Source: Panicum virgatum (lineage: Eukaryota; Streptophyta; Magnoliopsida; Poales; Poaceae). From it: 64,000 nucleotides of DNA. The translations under genes and the position numbers were made by a program. The notes beneath the pieces are model-generated. The model was not told where the DNA came from, did no database searches, and was given only the letters and a program-made list of their open reading frames with translations. Below, piece after piece: positions 22,134 to 34,440 of the stretch (its first letter is position 1; each line of letters starts with the position of its first letter). The stretch lies in assembly GCF_016808335.1 (NCBI RefSeq), contig NC_053149.1, forward strand, positions 57,961,922-58,025,921, in the 5' to 3' direction.

Positions 22134-22718
22134 CAGCTCCGTTGGTCAACGGCCCCGGATGTCTAGAACTTTAGATACTTCCTTTTCGCTTTGGTTCTAG
22201 TTCTTTTTGTTTTTTGTTTTCCCAACTCGCCCGACACCGGAGAGGGCGAGACTGCGAGAGGCGGAGACGAAAGCAATTACGCTCGGTAGTGCGCCACCCA
22301 GGCGTCGAGATTCGGAATTTCACGTACCCGCAGGCTGCAGCTCACTTTTGTTTTTTGTTGAAAAGAAAAACGCAGCTCATTACCGAAACCTTCCTCCCCC
22401 CCCCCCCCCCTCACATTCGGATGGCTAAAGATACATTTGGATGTATTAAAATTGAATGTTAAACATTAACACCTATTAATACCATATTTTCACAAAAAAA
22501 TCTAAATCTCGGCTAAAGTTTTGCTTACTTTTGTTAGTATTTCTGTTTGGATAGACTAGTGCTAATTTAGCGCTTTAGAGCATTAGAACTTGGATCCAAA
22601 CTTCCCCAAGTCTCCTCCAATTTATTTTTTTTCTGCAAAATCCTCCAATTTCGTTTTACTTTTTTCTTAAGCCAGAGTTTAAGGTGATGTATATCTGCTT
22701 TAGCTTTGGCTTTGCTCT

Positions 22719-23220
22719 GTTAGCTCTGCTGGTACTTGGTTCTGTTCTGGCTTTTGTTTGGCTGCCGGCTAGTGCCGCTAGGCACCTTAAACTCTAAAAA
22801 TCCCATTTACTATTCTTTCGTAAGAATGATCAATAAACCGTGATGCAGGAAGGGTCCATTTCTGTGGCAAATTGGCAGCACATATGCGAGCAAAACTAGA
22901 CAACCCGGAGGAAAACGCTAGAGCTTGTCCGATGTTCGGTGAAACAGCGCGAGCATTTGCAAGCGCTAGACCAGTGTGTGCAGCCCACTGTGCAAGGCCG
23001 GCAAGGCCGCGATTGGACACCGACACTGTGCAAGCGCAATGAACTTTTCGTACGACCCTACACGGTCCTGACTCTTGGACAAATCGGTGGTGCGCTGTAC
23101 CTAAAAACTAGTAGTGATGGATTGAGCACCGGCAAGGCGAGGACACCATGCAAACGGAATGAACTTTTCGTACGACCCTACACTGTCCTGGCTCCTGAAC
23201 AAATCTGTGGCGCGCTGGCG
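22719..23220. repeat. Spacer with a two-unit direct repeat
   Basis: Two units of about 125 bp around 23010-23100 and 23135-23220, sharing aatgaacttttcgtacgacc and ctacac-gtcctg. No gene seen in this stretch. Confidence 0.6.
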
Positions 23221-23452
23221 GGCCATGTTTAGTTTTCAAAAAAATTTCAACAATACTCATCATAACGAATTTTGGAACATATACATAAATCATTAAATAC
23301 AATTTTAAAAATAATTAATTACACAATTTAATTGTAAATAACTAGACGATTTTTTTAAATATAATTAATTTATGATTGTACATTAATTACTAAATAATAA
23401 CGAAAATACTACAATACCAACATTCAAAAAAATTTCCAACCTAAACAAGGCC
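23221..23452. mobile_element. AT-rich MITE
   Basis: A 232-bp AT-rich element with inverted ends GGCCATGTTTAGTTT and AACCTAAACAAGGCC. No coding capacity. Target duplication not clear. Confidence 0.7.
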
Positions 23453-23557
23453 AATGAACTGCGGAACCCAGGTCCCCAGTTCCCATCTGCGGAAATTAAA
23501 CAGCTCCATCAAAAAAATGTGGGTGATTGTGTCCTCGATATCCGTGCCAGGCAGTAA

Positions 23558-23977
23558 GGCTGTCCGCAGTGAAGATCGTAAAAAAGCCCTACGCCACCCT
23601 CCAGTACCGCTTTAGCGGAAAAAACGCCGTAGCGGGTACTGGAAAGCCGTCCGGTATCCTTGTGGATGAGCCGCTGTCCGCTATTCCTAGGGAGAATCGA
23701 GGCATCCGCTACCACATCCCGTGGCCGGCGGCGCCAACCACCCCAGCTCTCCCGCGCGTGCTCGAGTAGGGGCGCCGCTGCAGGAGGAGCCGCCGAGGAG
23801 GACCGAGCTAGGGGAGGACGTGGTGGAGGAGACCCGTGCACGCCAAGGTCGATGAGGCGGACAAGGACGCGGCCGCCGCTCGCGAGGCTCGGCGCCGGGG
23901 CGGGGACTTGCTCCGCGCGCGCCGTGTGCGAGGCCCACCGCTAGGCGCGGGCCCTGCTCCGCCGAGAGAGAGAGAGA
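23558..23977. mobile_element. Partial TIR element related to the foldback element
   Basis: Starts GGCTGTCCGCAGTG right after a TAA triplet, resembling the termini of the 13474-16273 element (GGCTCTCCGCACTC after TTA), and has a similarly GC-rich interior. A short hairpin (cagtaccgctttagcgg ... gtagcgggtactgg) lies near its start. The other end was not found, possibly lost. Confidence 0.4.
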
Positions 23978-23982
23978 GAGCT

Positions 23983-24136
23983 TGTGGCGGAACCACTCAA
24001 TTTATTCCGGCTTAAGAGCACCATATCACCTTATTATAAAGATAATCTTGTTATCACTCTTAAGACGGAACAAATCCGATAGTTCGTCGGGTTTCACCTG
24101 AATCATCCACCATACAACTAAGTCTCAGATATGCGT
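23983..24136 (-). mobile_element. Solo LTR E, first part
   Basis: On the minus strand this is the 3' end of an LTR, ending ...GGTTCCGCCACA at 23983. It is preceded by GAGCT (23978-23982), matching GAGCT at 58800-58804 beyond the other part (55178-58799). Element A separates the two parts. Together they make one LTR of about 3.8 kb with TG...CA ends. Confidence 0.8.
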
Positions 24137-25270
24137 TGACAGTGTAATATTACCGCTAGCAGGGGTTATTGGTAACCCCCATTTAGAGATTCGGTCAGGG
24201 GTATAAATCGCGCAAGGATTTCCCCTAAGGAGGCGAGTTTGAAACGGTGGATTTAGACAGGTTCAGGCCGCCCGGAGACGTAATACCCTACGTCCTGTGT
24301 GTGTAGATTGGTTCTTTGATTATCCCGAGTTGGAAAGTCCAAGCTCGAAACCAGTGAGCTAGTTAGGTCCCGAAAAGACCGGTCCCCTTATATGTCCTGG
24401 GATCTTTCTATTTATAGACTACATCTGTCTTTTCTGTTGCTCTCTAACTAATGTGAACACACCCTTTGCATGGTGGGCGCCGTCTTTCAGTCTGCCCCGC
24501 CCTTGTCAGGCGGGCAGGCGTCTTGTCGGGCCTGCTGTAGCAACTACCTGGGGTCCCACCAGCGTCAGAGTCGTCCGGGGTCACCCCGGGAAGCCCCGGG
24601 GTGGCCGTAGTCACTGGCCTGTGGGCCTTCATCCCAGGGTTCTCCGGGGTAGTCCGCTTGATCCGAGCGCCCCGGGGCGTCCTCAGGGGCGCCCGGGGGG
24701 GGGGGGGGGGGCGAGAGTGTGGCCACGTGGTGGCCTCCGGGGTCGTCCGGTGGACCCTCCTTGTCCGGGTCGACCCTGGTCAACCCTGGGGGCCCGCCCG
24801 GGGTGGCTCCGGTTCTTACTGTGGTGGGGGCACGGTAAACAGAGGCGGGTCCCAGCCACCGTCCATCTTCAAGTCGATGGGACGGGTAGCACAGAGATAA
24901 ATTATCCACCGCCTATCACCTTATCTTCTGAGCGCACGGCACCCCCGTAATCATGATGCTCTTACGGGGAAGCCGCGCACCCCTTGGGCTCTACCTAGAG
25001 TCCGGCGGTGACGCGTCGTAACCGCCCGATAAAGATATTTTTACCAAGCGGGTGTCTTCGAGGGGAAGAAAACGTCCCCCGGGTCTCGCACGCCGGTCTA
25101 GGCCTGGCCCGCTCTCGCTAGGTGCACAAATCCTACGTGTGGACGTTCGTGGTGGGGGCCCACGATCGCGCCTAGCTGATGTTGCCGGCTGATGCGGCAG
25201 GCGGGCCCCGTCCACCTTAATCGCACATGAGTCCGGGGTTATGGGGACCCCTGTTCCCATGACACCGATA
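24137..25270 (-). repeat. 3' LTR of element A
   Basis: 1134 bp, matching 54084-55177. On the minus strand it begins TATCGGTG where the 5' copy has TGTCAGCG. A G/C-rich purine stretch (GGGCCCGGGGGC) just before it (25272-25286) is the likely polypurine tract. Holds a run of about 17 G at 24697-24712. Confidence 0.85.
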
Positions 25271-25558
25271 GTAGCCCCCGGGCCCACCAGTAACCCGCGA
25301 AGTGGGTTGATGGTGGGGCCAAGAGCCCTATCAATGCTGCAGCCATTCCGGCTCCCCACGTTGTCGTCGTGGGAGGCCTTGCCGAATTCGTCGGGGGAGT
25401 TGAGGCGCCTCGGCAGCGGATCCTCCTGCAGACCTGCCCCTCCCCGCCCATAAGTATATAAGCGGAGAGGCAGACACAGCTGGCCGCCACGGTCTCCTCT
25501 TGCCCTCGAACCCTTTCGCCTTCCTCGCTTCCTGTCCCTAGCCTCCACAGCTCTCGCC

Positions 25559-28272
25559 ATGGCTCGCCGCGGCGCACAAGCTAGCGGTACGCGCATGCTG
25601 GACTTCGTCCCCTCGGTGGCGGACGATGAGGCTGCCTTGAGGGTGGCGACGAAGTTGGTGCTGGCTGGCACCGTGCTGCGCCCGAGGGGGAGGGGGAGCT
25701 TCCCTGGGTTCCAGAATGCGCGGGGGTGGTGTCCTTCCTCCCCTTCCTCTTGGTGGGGTTGGTTCCACCCTTCTTCCCGTTCTTCATGGCGGTGCTTTAG
25801 GAGTATGGCCTCCACCTCGTGCACCTCACCCGCAACGCCATCTTCACCCTCACACTTTTCGCGCAGCGTGTGAGGCATTCGTGGGGGTGAGCCTGTCGGT
25901 GGCGCTGCTCTGCCACTTCAGCCCGGTGAGGTCTCATTCCCCCTCGCCCGTCCACGGCGTCGCCCTCCAGAACCGCACGATCGGCAGCGCGGTAACGACT
26001 TCTTTCCCCTTGCCCGGAAGGGCAAGTGGGAGAACTGGGAGAGGCGGTGGCTGTACGTGGGGTGGACGCCCCCTCCGCGTGCCTTCGCCTTCCCCAGGGG
26101 CCGCTGCCCAGCAACTCCCGGTGGTCGGAGATGCCATAGCTGGGAGCCGCTTGGAGGCCAATGCTGGACCGGATCCACGTGCTCCGGGGGATGGGTCTTA
26201 CCGCGACCATGGTGGCCGCTGATTTCTTCCGCCGATGCATCACCCCGCTCCAAGCTCGTCCCCACCTGGCGTTGCACTATGCCAGCGACGACGACGCCGG
26301 CCGCATGTCACACGGTGCGGAGTTCAACCCAAGCGCTGCCACGGTGGCATTGTGGCTGGGCGAGGTCTTGGAGGAGAGGGACCCGGCGATGGCCTTCTTC
26401 CCCGAGGGGGTGGTGCCCCTGTGCGAGGACCCAGTGGCGGAGATCATCATCAGCAGCCTGCCGGTGACTGACGCGCGCGGCATGGCCCAGATGCCGCCAC
26501 CTCCTCCTCCCGGTGGGGGCGGTGGTCCTGGCCAGGCGCTCGGAGGTGGCGGTAACACCGGTGCGAGCGGGAGTGAGCCGGAGCCCAGCCGGGGAGGGAT
26601 CAAACGCGCGTGCACGCCTTCCCCCATCCTGGTGGACTATTCGTCCAGCGGTGCTTCCTCGGATACGGCCTCTCCCCCCGCCGGTGGACTACCGTCGAGC
26701 CGAAAGCAGTCGACGCTTTTCTCCTCGACATGGCGGCAAGTACGCCCGGCGGGTGCCAGGTACTCCCCGGTTTCACGATTTCCTTGTTTTATTCTCCTCT
26801 AGGGCAACACTTTGATGTGTTCCCCTTGTCCTGAATAGGAGTGCCGCCGGTGGCCCCTCGGCCACCACCTCGGCTGTCGTGCCGGGGGCGGGCCTCCCAG
26901 CGGGGATGCCATCCGCACCCGCTGCGGCGCCCACCGCGACGCAAGCTATGGTCGATGTCGAGGCCACGGACATGGAGGCATCGGCGAACACGGCGGCGAC
27001 ACCCGCTGCAGACTTGCTCGTGCTAGCCCTGGGGCTAGCACAGGTGGTGGTGCTCGATGCCGACGACGGCACTGGCCCCCTGGGGGCCCAGCCTGTACCG
27101 ACGGAGCAGCCCTAGGCCGCCGGGGCGGTAGAGCAGGAGGACGCAGGGCCCGCACAGCCTCTGGGCAAGCCGGGGAGGCGCCGACCGCCGTTTTGCCAAT
27201 GGCGCAGATCGTCGCCACGATGGATGTGGCACTCCAGGGCCTGCGCGAGCTCCAAGCGCATGGGGCCGCGTTTGATCTTTCCGCCCTGGAGGCCTGGGAG
27301 CAGAACCTCCATGGGCGCAAGGCCGAGTTCCAGCATCGTAGCGAGCAGCTCCAGCTCGCCCTGGACGACGCCTACCATCAGGCGGAGGCCGCGGCGACAG
27401 AGGAGCGGCGCTACGCGGCAGAGGCGGCAGCTCTCGCGCACCAGGGAGGCTGAGCTAGCACGGAGGGTGGAGGAGGTCGCCTCTTGCAAGGCGGCCCTGG
27501 ACACGCGTGCGTGGGTCCTGACCGAACGGGAGGAGGCCGCCCATCGTGAGGCCGCCAATGCCGCGGCGGAGGTCAAGCAGGAGGCGCGCGACAGCGCCAC
27601 GGCTGCGGTGCTGGACGCCACCACTAAGGTGAAGGACGTCCAGACACTCCTCGAGGGCGAGCTGCAGGAGGCTGCCCGTCGCGTCGTCGCTGCGGAGGCA
27701 GCGGCTACTGACGCCGAGACACGCACGGCGACCGCCGAGGAGAGGGTCACTTGCCTGGAGACGGCGGCCCAGGAGGCCGTCCGCACTGACCCCTCGGCGG
27801 ACTTGCCCTGGGCCTTGGGCTAGCTTTGCCAGCTGGCTGATGGCGTGCACGCCCTGACACACCGCTTCCAGGAGGTCTGGGAGCAGACAGGATTGGGCGA
27901 GGTCGAGTTCGCTCCCTGGGGCTATCCTGCCCTGGGTGAACTCTACCTCCTCCCCAAGATGGAGTTCCTGGGTGTCCGGCTGGGGGAGCTCTTCTCCAGC
28001 AGGCCATCGAGGAGAGTTCCTAGTCACTGGCCATGGAGGCGGTGCAGCTTGCGCTGGGCAGCCTGTGGTCCCGCATCCCCGACTTCCCCGTGGAGGAGGC
28101 CGCGGAGGGCATTGTCCGCGGGCTCGAGGTGGAGGCGCATGCCCGGACTGAAGTCGTGGCAAGGAAGGTGGTGTGCACCTTTGCCTCGGTGCCTGCCGAC
28201 GGCCCTTCCACTGGGGACGCAGCGGACCCGGAGGCCCAGCCCGAAGGCCCCCCTCCACCTTATTTTGCATGA
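25559..28272 (+). pseudogene. Antisense ORF of element A (putative gypsy-type transposon domain, PF04195-like)
   Basis: Plus-strand coding relics, opposite to gag-pol of the host element. The first part, in two frames with stops (about 25559-26000), carries the hydrophobic signature EYGLHLVHL and NAIFTLTLFA known from the 'putative gypsy type transposon' domain. A second open part (26161-26802) is acidic, then proline/glycine-rich. A third (27193-27822) is an Ala/Glu-rich coiled coil. A fourth (28033-28272) is short. Frameshifts and stops separate them. Antisense extra ORFs near the 3' LTR are known from Tat-lineage Gypsy elements of grasses; their function is unknown. Confidence 0.6.
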
Positions 28273-29730
28273 TGTAGATATTAAGCACCTCCGTGCGCTT
28301 GTAATGAACTCCTTTGATGTGAGCACTTTCATTCGTGATGAGCGGTCCAGCCGGCTCACCTTAATTTCTGTAATCCTTGTTTTCCAGTTGTCGCGTCATT
28401 GGGGGTGACTTGCACGACGCACATTCCTCTGTCGTGATGGAGTCCCCGGGGGTACTCAATGGTGGGGTGAGGGCCTTCACCCTTGAGGTGATGAGAGAGT
28501 CGGGCCGGACCGGTTGCCGTCGTGGCGCGCATGCCCTGGGCCCGACCAGGTGCTTGGACCCCCATGATGCCCAAGCCTCGCTGCCAATCCTGTTGATCAG
28601 GGCGCGTGGCGGGGCCGGAGCCATTGGCGTGCCCGCCCTGCCCTGCCACCGCGTCGCCCGAGGAGCTGAACGGGGTAGAGAGTGTGTTGTAGTGGGGGTA
28701 CTTCTTGGAGATCGGTGGATCCATCTACGGTCCTGCTGGGAGACCCTGGTCGTACCGCTCGTGACCCTTGCCGGGCTATAAATGGCTAGGCAGGGGGCTT
28801 CTTCAAGCTCAAGTCCTCCTATCCCTAGCCAAGAAATGGCCAAGCCACCGGACCTGAGTTCCATGGATGGGCCCCGGGGCTCCTCCCTGGAGTTTCCCTT
28901 GCAGTTTTGCCCTCCGCGGTTGGCGGAGAGCGTGGGCGTGCGATTGCCCCCCACCCTTCCAGTGTAGTGAAGTCGGGTCAAAACGGCGCCGTGGGCCTGG
29001 GCGCCCACAGCACTCCTGAAGCATGGAGGAGGTGGTCCTCCGAGTCCTCCGGCGGCAGCCCGGGAGGCCCTCCCCTTGAAGCATCCCCCTCTGACTCGAG
29101 TGTAGTTGAGAGGGGTCGAAGGAGGGCTTGTTTCCCGAGAAGAGGGGAAAGAGCGCGGCCGCGAGTGCTCTATCTCAGAGCACTCATGCCTGTGTTGCCT
29201 CGCCTCTGCTGCTGCCTTCCCGGGGGCCACCAGCACCTGGCCGGCCGCCGTTTGATGGAGGTCTCCGTCAACCGACGAGGGAACCTTGTTTCCCTCGTCA
29301 GCCGGCAGTTCCCCTGGGGGGCGGTGCTAGCTGTCGCTGCTAGTGCAGATGAGGGGCCTTGAGCCTTTCGCATCCTCCCCAGCGCCAACACTTCCTCCAA
29401 CGACGCCCTTTGGGAGGGCGTCGTGTGCTTCGTTGGTCGTCCGAAGGTCGACAGGCGCCTCCGGGAGCATTTTTGGCGGGGGCCACTGCTTTGCATGCAG
29501 TTGCTCCAATCTGCTAGGTTGGGGGGGGGGTGGACAAGCAGTCAAGCTTATCTTCTCCCTTGCCCCTGAGCTACAGATTGGCCCGGTGCCCCTTCGTGCT
29601 CGTGGCTATAGCGGGCGAGGCCCTTTTGGCTCACTATAGCCCCGCTTCCGCCGCGCTGTGGTGCTCCTGGCGGACCAGGATGTTCTTCACGGCAGCTTCA
29701 TGTATTCAGATAAGCACTCATTTTGTGTAT
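28273..29730. other. Spacer of element A
   Basis: Between the antisense ORF and the 567-bp duplication. Moderately GC-rich with no recognisable domain. Large non-coding spacers are usual in this lineage. Confidence 0.45.
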
Positions 29731-30749
29731 ATGCCAAGAAAAAAAACAATAAAGTTCTTCTTTTTTGGGATCCTGAGACCCTAGTCGGATTCGACCTTTT
29801 CTGTGTGGAAAACTTATTACCATATTGTTCTTTATACTGAAATTGTTTGTGTCCCGGGGCGGCTGCCCGTTCACTACTCCGGAGTCTCCCAGCGCGAGGA
29901 GTTGATGAGGGCGTAAGGTTCCCGGAGGGCAACTGATCCCGGGGTCCGGAGACCAAGCAGGGAGTCGGAGTTGGCCAAGAAGAGCCTGTGAGCCCCGCAA
30001 GCAGCATGCCGACCCGGCCGAGAGTGTCCTTCTTTCATGATGCTAGGCGTCTCACATGCCAAGACACAATTTTTTTTGAATTTGCTGGAAATTCAAAACA
30101 TGTTTATCATAGCTGGGAACCAAAGTGGTACCTAGGTAGGAGGGAGCCCCCGGGCCAAGCTTCTCGAGGTGGCCTCGAGTTGTTTGGTCCTTATGCCGGA
30201 GTGTAGAGCTTTTCACTTCCGTTGGTGCCTGATGATGGTAGGAGATGTACCATTACTGTTTTGCCTGTCCGAGCTTATGTCCTGCGCATGGGTATACGCC
30301 AAAAAAAGTAATAAAGTTTTTCCTTTCTTGGGATCGTGAGATCCCGGTCGGCTTCGACCTTTCTTGTTTGTGGAAAACTTTATTCATGGAAATTTGTTCT
30401 TTATGCGAAAAGATTCTATGTTTCGGGGTGGTTTGCTTGTATCACTACTCCGGAGCTTCTCAGTGCGAGGAGTTGGTGGGGGTGTAGGGTTCCCAACAGG
30501 CAACTGATCCCAGAGTCCGGAGACCAAGCAAGGAGTCGAAGTTGGCCGGGAAGAGCCTGTGGGCCTCGCGACCAGCGTGCCGACCTGGCCGAGGCTGTCC
30601 TTTTTCATGATACTGGGCGCCCCACACACCGAGGCACATAAAGTTTTTGAATTTGCAAGGAATTCAAAACATGTTTATGAAGCAAACCGATACATAGGTA
30701 GGAAGGAGCCCCTGGGCCAAGCCTCTCGAGGTTGCCTTTGGTTGCTTGG
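29731..30749. repeat. 567-bp tandem duplication in the spacer of A
   Basis: Two units starting near 29731 and 30298, each with aataaagttyttcyttt, ctgatccc-g-gtccggagaccaagca and ggtaggagggagcccc-like blocks, diverged by about 15-20%. Element B inserted inside the second unit, whose remainder (ggtccttatgcc) continues at 40097. Confidence 0.75.
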
Positions 30750-33700
30750 TGTAACACCCTAATTCAAATTTTCAGCTTGAATAATAAATTTAATTGGTTT
30801 TAATTAAATTTCTAAGGTTTTTGGTGATTAGACTTGCATTTAATCTAATTTTTGGTTCCTAAATTAATTAAAATTTTCCTAGATTAAAACTTTGTTGCTG
30901 CATTCATGCTGGTGCATAATTTTTATTTGATTGAGTGTTAGGGTTGAATTCAAATTTGAATTTGAATTCAAATTAGTTGAGTGTGGTTTGAAAAGAAAAG
31001 AAGAAAGAAGAAAGGAACCCAAAACCCCAACCTGGCCCAGCCCAAACCGCCCTGGAAACCCAAACCAAATCTCGCCAGCTGGCCCAGCCCTCTCCCTACT
31101 CTCCCGCGTCTGGCCCGTGACACCATCTCCCGCTCAGCCCGCTACCGCCCCAGCCCAGTAGCGGCCCAGCCTCCTTTTCCCCTCCTCCCGCACCAACCCC
31201 GCTAGCCCCGCTACCTCAGCTCGCGCGCGACGCCTCGCACGGACCCGCTGCCAGCAGAGCACGCCCCCCGCTTCACCGCGCGCGCGGCCTGCCCCGCCGC
31301 TCCCCGGCCTGCCCCGCGCCACGCGGCCCGGTCCGCTCGGCGCTACCTCTCCGCTCACGGTTCCGCGCTCACCACTTCGCTTCCCAGCCGGGCCCGCATC
31401 CCGCTCGCCCTCTCTCTCCCGCGTTCGACTCGGCCCAGCCCTCCTAGCGTCCGCGCGTCGTCACCCCGTCCCACCCTGCGGCCCAGCACTCCACCGCGCC
31501 CGGACCGCTCCAGCTAACGCCCAAGCCCACACGCGCTTCTTTCTTCCGCGACGCTGACAAGACGGGCCCGCCCGACAGGCACTCCAACCGCACGCGCGCT
31601 CTGCCCGCTCTCGCCTGCGTTCGCTCGCGCCTGTTGCCCCGTCCTGTGTCTGACAGCGCGGCCCCGCTCGTCAGTTCCGCCTTCCCCGCTGCGCCACGCA
31701 ACTCCGGCCGGGATTCTCGGCCGTGACCTCCGCGCTCGGCACGCTTGCCCAAGTTCGACCCCCGCCGCCTTCTTAACTCGCCCCGCACCTCCCTGGGCTC
31801 CGCACTCCCCATCCACCCCGCCGCCACCCCGAAACCCTGGCCACCGCGCCACATCTTGCTCCGCCATCGCCCCGACGAGCAGAGGTGCTCCGCCGCCTCA
31901 ATTCCCCACCGCCCGTGTCACTCCGGCTGCGCTGCCCAGTCCTCCAGCACCGCCCGAGGTCGCTGCATCCGACCATCGGGTCCAGAAGCCCCGAGGTGTC
32001 CTTCTCCGTCGCCTCCGCGATTTGCCTCCGCCTCGGCGTCGCACGACCTCACCGGTGGCCTCTCTGCGCGGCATCACCGGCCAATTCTAGCCGTGGTAAG
32101 ATACCTCTCGTGACCCTCTTCCTTTTGGGCAAGTTCTCGGAGCCGGTAGCCGCTCCCGCAGTTAGAACGCCCCACGCCGGCGAGTGTAGCCGCACGGATC
32201 CGCCGCCGCGGTTGGAATCGCCGCTCCGAGCCCCGTCAACCCTCTACTTAGATACAGGTGGACCACGCGTGCCTCGTAGATCGTCGCAGACCCAAAAACG
32301 GGTCGATTTGACCCCCGGACGGCCACGTTTGGCCAGGTCCGGCGAGCTCCCGCGCAGCGCCGCCACGGAGCTTGGTCTCCGGCGGTCAGCGCCGCCACCC
32401 CCCACGCCCGATGGCCCTAGGCCGTTAGATCTAAAATGAACGCAGGAGATTAGAACCCCCATCGATCGGATCTGGGCCGTCAGATCGCGATCCAGCGGAC
32501 CTGAATCAAAGATACCGTTTCGGCTGACAATCTTTCTAAAGAGCCCCTCCTTTTGTTAGAAATCAACCCGCAGTCTACCTCTAGTTAAAAGTATTTGCAG
32601 ATTAGTCCAGGAATTAGCGCCCAGCCCCCTGAACTCTTTAAATTTTGAACACACGGTCCAGCCCTGGCATTTTTGCGAGTTAGACCCTAGAACTAAGGTT
32701 TAATTACATTTAGGCCCTCGGTTTTTGCAGAAAACCCCCTGAAACTTAGTTTTTCTCGCAGATAAGCCCCTAGGACTTGTTTTTAGCCCAGAAAATGTGT
32801 TTTAGCTCCGATTTTAGCGTTCTTTATGTCCACGCGATCGTTGTAACGTGTAGAATAGTTCTAGAATAGTTTTGTGCGCTGTTTTCATGTGTTGTTGTAC
32901 TGTTTCTTAGTTTTTGCCAGTGTTTGCTTGTATGCTTATTTTTTTTTTGTGCATTGTTTTGGCCATGTGTTCGTGAGTAGACGTTGATCCATCTGAGGAG
33001 CCCCAGTACCAGTACCCGGAGCAGCCGTCTTCGGAGCACTTTGAGCAGCAGCAGGAGCAGTACGAGGAAGGCAAGTATAACATGAACAACCTATCATCTT
33101 TAAATACAATTTCATACTGCATTTTAATACTGTATGCCTTTAAGGATTTCCTAGCCAGTTTATATCCTTTAAATATACCCTTGGGTTGCATTTTGGTTAG
33201 TTGTGCTAGGTTGCTGCGCTATAACACACTCTGGTCCTTTTTAATTAATTTGACTAATGGTTTACTTGAACTTAATTCTGAGAGTGGCACTCTGTGTGGC
33301 TTGAGTGGCTCACGTCTCGTTAAAATTGGCTTTTGTTAGAAACATGGTTTAGGGGGCCAGCACGGTGCTTAGTGCTTGGTTGGCCACTCTCCATAAGGAC
33401 CGGTTCATAGAGTGACAACCTGGGACAACAGCGCTACCACAAGACTGGAATGGGACGGTCTTGGCTTACTAATTAGGCCATTTTGGTTCGGGAGTAACTT
33501 ACCGACGGGGCATGGGGGGTGGTGAGCTTCAATGGTGGCCAGGCTACGAGGCTGGTCTGTGTGTCTTGTACCCCCTCGAGGTGGTTACCATCGTTGCGGA
33601 GCCTGATTCCTTAGCGGTTACACCTTGCCAATGTGTCCTTTGTAACGGCCTCGTAGTGAGTTTGCTAGTCATCTCACCTAAGGAAGTGTGATGAACAACT

Positions 33701-34425
33701 GGCGTAGCTCACGACTTGTGGGTAAAGATGTGCAACCTCTGCAGAGTGTAAAACTGGTATACTAGCCGTGCTCACGGTTATGAGCGGCCCAGATCCTCCT
33801 TTTGATTAGTGAAGTTATCTCCTTCCGACGAGGGAGGTGCTTCTCGGGGTTACCTTGGTGGCTTGGTCGTGGTTTGGTTCTCAGTAGTGGTATAATTAAT
33901 TCTGATTAATTACTATGTAACTGGGTTAATGGTAACTCATCAACTCGTAGTAAATATCTTTAATAAAAATTTGCCAACACTTAAAAGCTAATGCAGTTGA
34001 GTCAGCCAACCTTAGAGCCTCATAGTTTGTGTTATACTTGTTGAGTACAAGATGTGTACTCACTCTTGCCTCTTCTCTACTTTTTCCTCTTGGCTACGCT
34101 ACTGCTGCTCAGTTCCTGCCGACACGAGGGAGTTCGTCCAGCGCTACCAGGACTACGAGGACTTCTAGGTGTTCGTCTCCCAGTCGACGTCCCTGTGGCG
34201 CCCTGCTTCAGCTTCGGAGAGCTTTTATCGTATTTTGTACTTCGCTTCCGCTGTATCAGACATTTTGTCACTATTGTAATAAATAACATTCGTATTCGCT
34301 TTATTATATCTTTTTACGTGATACGTGCTATGATATACTGTTCATTCTGTTGTATATACGTGTGACTTGATCCTGGCACGTATATGATTGCTCGGTTTAT
34401 GTTCTTTTATAAACCGGGTGTTACA
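30750..34425 (+). repeat. Left LTR of element B
   Basis: 3676 bp, nearly identical to 36421-40093. GC-rich gene-like first third (CAG/CCG-rich, 31010-32440), then AT-rich. Contains a plausible spliced ORF (exon-like blocks 32981-33068 and 34113-34168). AATAAA-type signals lie near its 3' end (about 34280). Confidence 0.95.
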
Positions 34426-34428
34426 GAG

Positions 34429-34440
34429 TGGTATCAGAGC
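34429..34440 (+). promoter_or_regulatory. Primer-binding site of element B
   Basis: TGGTATCAGAGC, complementary to the 3' end of initiator methionine tRNA, 3 nt after the left LTR. Confidence 0.95.

Larger units (their letters stand above)
18101..22718. repeat. Duplicated GST block, left copy
   Basis: From ccagagctggtacca (18117) to ggctttgctctg (about 22718), this block matches 59188-63082 in order and orientation, including introns, 3' UTR and upstream DNA. Differences are single bases plus insertions found on one side only: a MITE in intron 1, a MITE upstream, and a 0.54-kb insert at 21597. Confidence 0.85.

Noticed and set aside
31885..32439. Pro/Arg/Ser-rich frame within the LTR of B
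   Set aside because: GC-rich LTR leader; low-complexity product, and the copy in the right LTR ends differently after a 1-bp length change.
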